Origin: Pseudomonadota bacterium
Lineage (GTDB): Bacteria > Pseudomonadota > Alphaproteobacteria > UBA1280 > UBA12223
Assembly: GCA_002937495.1 (NCBI GenBank)
Contig: PTJW01000014.1
Span: forward strand, 1-14,455
DNA: 14,455 bases
Direction: 5' to 3'
The notes beneath the pieces were generated by a model. The model was not told the DNA's origin and did no database searches. It worked only from the letters and a program-made list of their open reading frames with translations. The position numbers were made by a program, and so were the translations under genes. Below are positions 13,348-14,455 of this stretch, piece by piece (position 1 is the stretch's first letter; the number at the start of each line of letters is the position of its first letter).

Positions 13348-13363
13348 AAGTTATTTTTAACTT
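13348..13363 (+). promoter_or_regulatory. Small hairpin abutting the rluA start codon
   Basis: AAGTTA (13348-13353) and TAACTT (13358-13363) form a 6-bp stem with a T4 loop ending immediately before the ATG at 13364. Part of the likely Shine-Dalgarno GAAAG (13346-13350) is in the 5' arm, so folding could bring the site nearer to, or hide it from, the ribosome. A 6-bp AT-rich stem is weak and may be chance. Confidence 0.25.
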
Positions 13364-13996
13364 ATGAATGAAATAGAAATTTTATACCAAGATAAATACT
13401 TGCTTGTAGTTAATAAGCCTAGTGGTATGTTATCAATTAAAGGCAGTAGACCTGAAAAAGGTAAAAGCTTGATTGAAATTTTACAAGAAGACTTTCCATC
13501 AGCTTCAATTGTACACCGTTTAGATATGGACACATCAGGTGTTATGGTAATACCAACAAACCGTATGGCACATCGAAGTATTGCAAAACAATTTGAAGAA
13601 CGCACAACAAGCAAACGCTATGAGGCTGTGGTATGGGGTGTAATGCAAAATGATGAGGGCGAAGTTAATGCTGCACTAATAGCAGATAAAAACAATCCTC
13701 CAAGGCAAAAGGTTGATGAAACTAACGGTAAGCATGCTAAAACTCTGTATAAGGTTATAGATAGAACAGATAAAGTTACTAAACTAAGCTTAACACCAGT
13801 AACAGGAAGATCTCACCAATTAAGAGTACACTTACTAAGTTTAGGTTTTCCAATAGTTGGAGATAGCTTATATTCAGAAGGTGAAGCTCTTGAATATGCC
13901 GATAGATTACAGCTACATTCATGCATGTTAACATTTAAGCACCCAATTACTAAAAAAGATATTAAAATAGAAGCTCCGGCTAAACTAGTTATTTAA
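13364..13996 (+). CDS. rluA: RluA-family pseudouridine synthase
   Basis: The 210-residue protein has no S4 domain and matches the short RluA type. HRLDMDTSG at 51-59 carries the catalytic Asp54, KRYEAVVWG at 84-92 is the usual second motif, and GRSHQLRVH at 148-156 with GDSLY at 166-170 completes the active site. E. coli RluA of similar size modifies U746 of 23S rRNA and U32 of several tRNAs; the match through the central region (NPPRQKV followed by GKHAKT) favours RluA over RluC/RluD. It starts 36 bases after pseudopilin 2 with no visible terminator and is followed 16 bases later by the exonuclease gene. Confidence 0.88.
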   Translation: MNEIEILYQDKYLLVVNKPSGMLSIKGSRPEKGKSLIEILQEDFPSASIVHRLDMDTSGVMVIPTNRMAHRSIAKQFEERTTSKRYEAVVWGVMQNDEGEVNAALIADKNNPPRQKVDETNGKHAKTLYKVIDRTDKVTKLSLTPVTGRSHQLRVHLLSLGFPIVGDSLYSEGEALEYADRLQLHSCMLTFKHPITKKDIKIEAPAKLVI

Positions 13997-14012
13997 AATA
14001 GAAAGATAAGCA

Positions 14013-14455
14013 ATGTTACACGATAAATTATTTATATTTGATATTGAAACTATTCCAGATACACAAGCTGTTAAAAACTTAACAGACTTTGATTCTGAAA
14101 ATGTTGATGAGTTAAGAGACGAGCTAGAGCGTTACCATTTAGACGTTACAGGTGGTAAAAATGGGTTTCCTCGCCAAATGTTCCATAAAATTGTGGCAAT
14201 ATCATATGTTGTTTGTGATATTCACAGAGATTCATCTGGTGAAAGCTATACTTTAAGAGATGTTAGATCGGGTGGTTCAGTTGATTCATCAGAAAAAGAA
14301 CTTGTAGAATCATTCTTTAAATTTATGAATGCAGCTAAACCAAGACTAGTTAGTTATAATGGTCGTGGTTTTGATATTCCTGTTTTAAAATATAGAGCAA
14401 TGAAATACGGTGTTCAAGCAACAGCATTATATAAACTAGGTGATAAGTGGAATAG
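14013..14455 (+). CDS. PolB-like 3'-5' exonuclease, N-terminal part (truncated by window end)
   Basis: An open frame from ATG 14013 runs off the right edge, giving 147 complete codons. The start MLHDKLFIFDIETIPD holds the ExoI motif (Asp10, Glu12), and SYNGRGFDIPVLKYRA (114-129) holds the ExoII motif (Asp121) of DEDD exonucleases. The layout fits the stand-alone 'predicted 3'-5' exonuclease related to the PolB exonuclease domain' family, about 250-280 residues in full. The third acidic motif lies outside the window. It starts 16 bases after rluA, with AAAGA upstream, and is likely co-transcribed. The biological substrate is not established. Confidence 0.85.
   Translation, partial: MLHDKLFIFDIETIPDTQAVKNLTDFDSENVDELRDELERYHLDVTGGKNGFPRQMFHKIVAISYVVCDIHRDSSGESYTLRDVRSGGSVDSSEKELVESFFKFMNAAKPRLVSYNGRGFDIPVLKYRAMKYGVQATALYKLGDKWN

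Noticed and set aside
1..14455. CRISPR array, insertion sequence or prophage
   Set aside because: No regularly spaced direct repeats, transposase, integrase or terminal inverted repeats were seen anywhere in the window.

Overview
The window looks like a stretch of AT-rich chromosome from an alphaproteobacterium. The best pointer is the overlapping pair of a mitofilin-like inner-membrane protein and a HemY-type TPR membrane protein, a neighbourhood typical of that class. The other conserved genes (RsmE, SfsA, BolA, RluA, a PolB-like exonuclease) fit a Gram-negative bacterium. Coding density is high, overlaps are short, and Shine-Dalgarno sites are mostly AAGGA-like. I cannot place it below class. 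The low G+C would suit a marine or host-associated lineage, but that is inference.

Layout. 1-98: tail of an unidentified plus-strand gene, convergent on 115-3020, a minus-strand operon mitofilin-like > hemY > smr whose genes overlap by 11 and 8 nt. A perfect 12-bp hairpin at 101-128 serves as shared terminator and contains the smr stop codon. 3105-6310: a second minus-strand operon encoding a ThiO/DadA-like FAD oxidoreductase, two lipoproteins (one with a 140-residue Gln/Glu-rich tail) and a small three-TM protein. 6378-7085: divergent rsmE.

7207-9786: a plus-strand block that is the most unusual part of the window. A diguanylate cyclase has an N-terminal half resembling a degenerate PfkB sugar kinase. 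It is followed by a pseudopilin-like protein, a four-TM protein and a 42-residue single-TM protein, closed by a terminator at 9791-9814. A second copy of the pseudopilin lies at 12725-13327. The first 36 residues of the two copies are identical although 16 of those 36 codons differ.

9822-10617: two small minus-strand hypotheticals separated by a strong hairpin. 10618-10929: a gene-free stretch with a minus-strand promoter and, on the plus strand, a possible small RNA made of three successive hairpins, the last being a bidirectional terminator. 10930-12645: minus-strand sfsA > MBL-fold hydrolase > bolA operon. 12725 to the end: divergent plus-strand pseudopilin 2, rluA and a truncated PolB-like 3'-5' exonuclease.

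Taken together, housekeeping genes for rRNA modification, envelope organisation and Fe-S/redox functions flank an accessory module. In that module a c-di-GMP synthase, apparently controlled by a former sugar-binding domain, is linked to pilin-like surface proteins. This functional link is inferred from gene order only.
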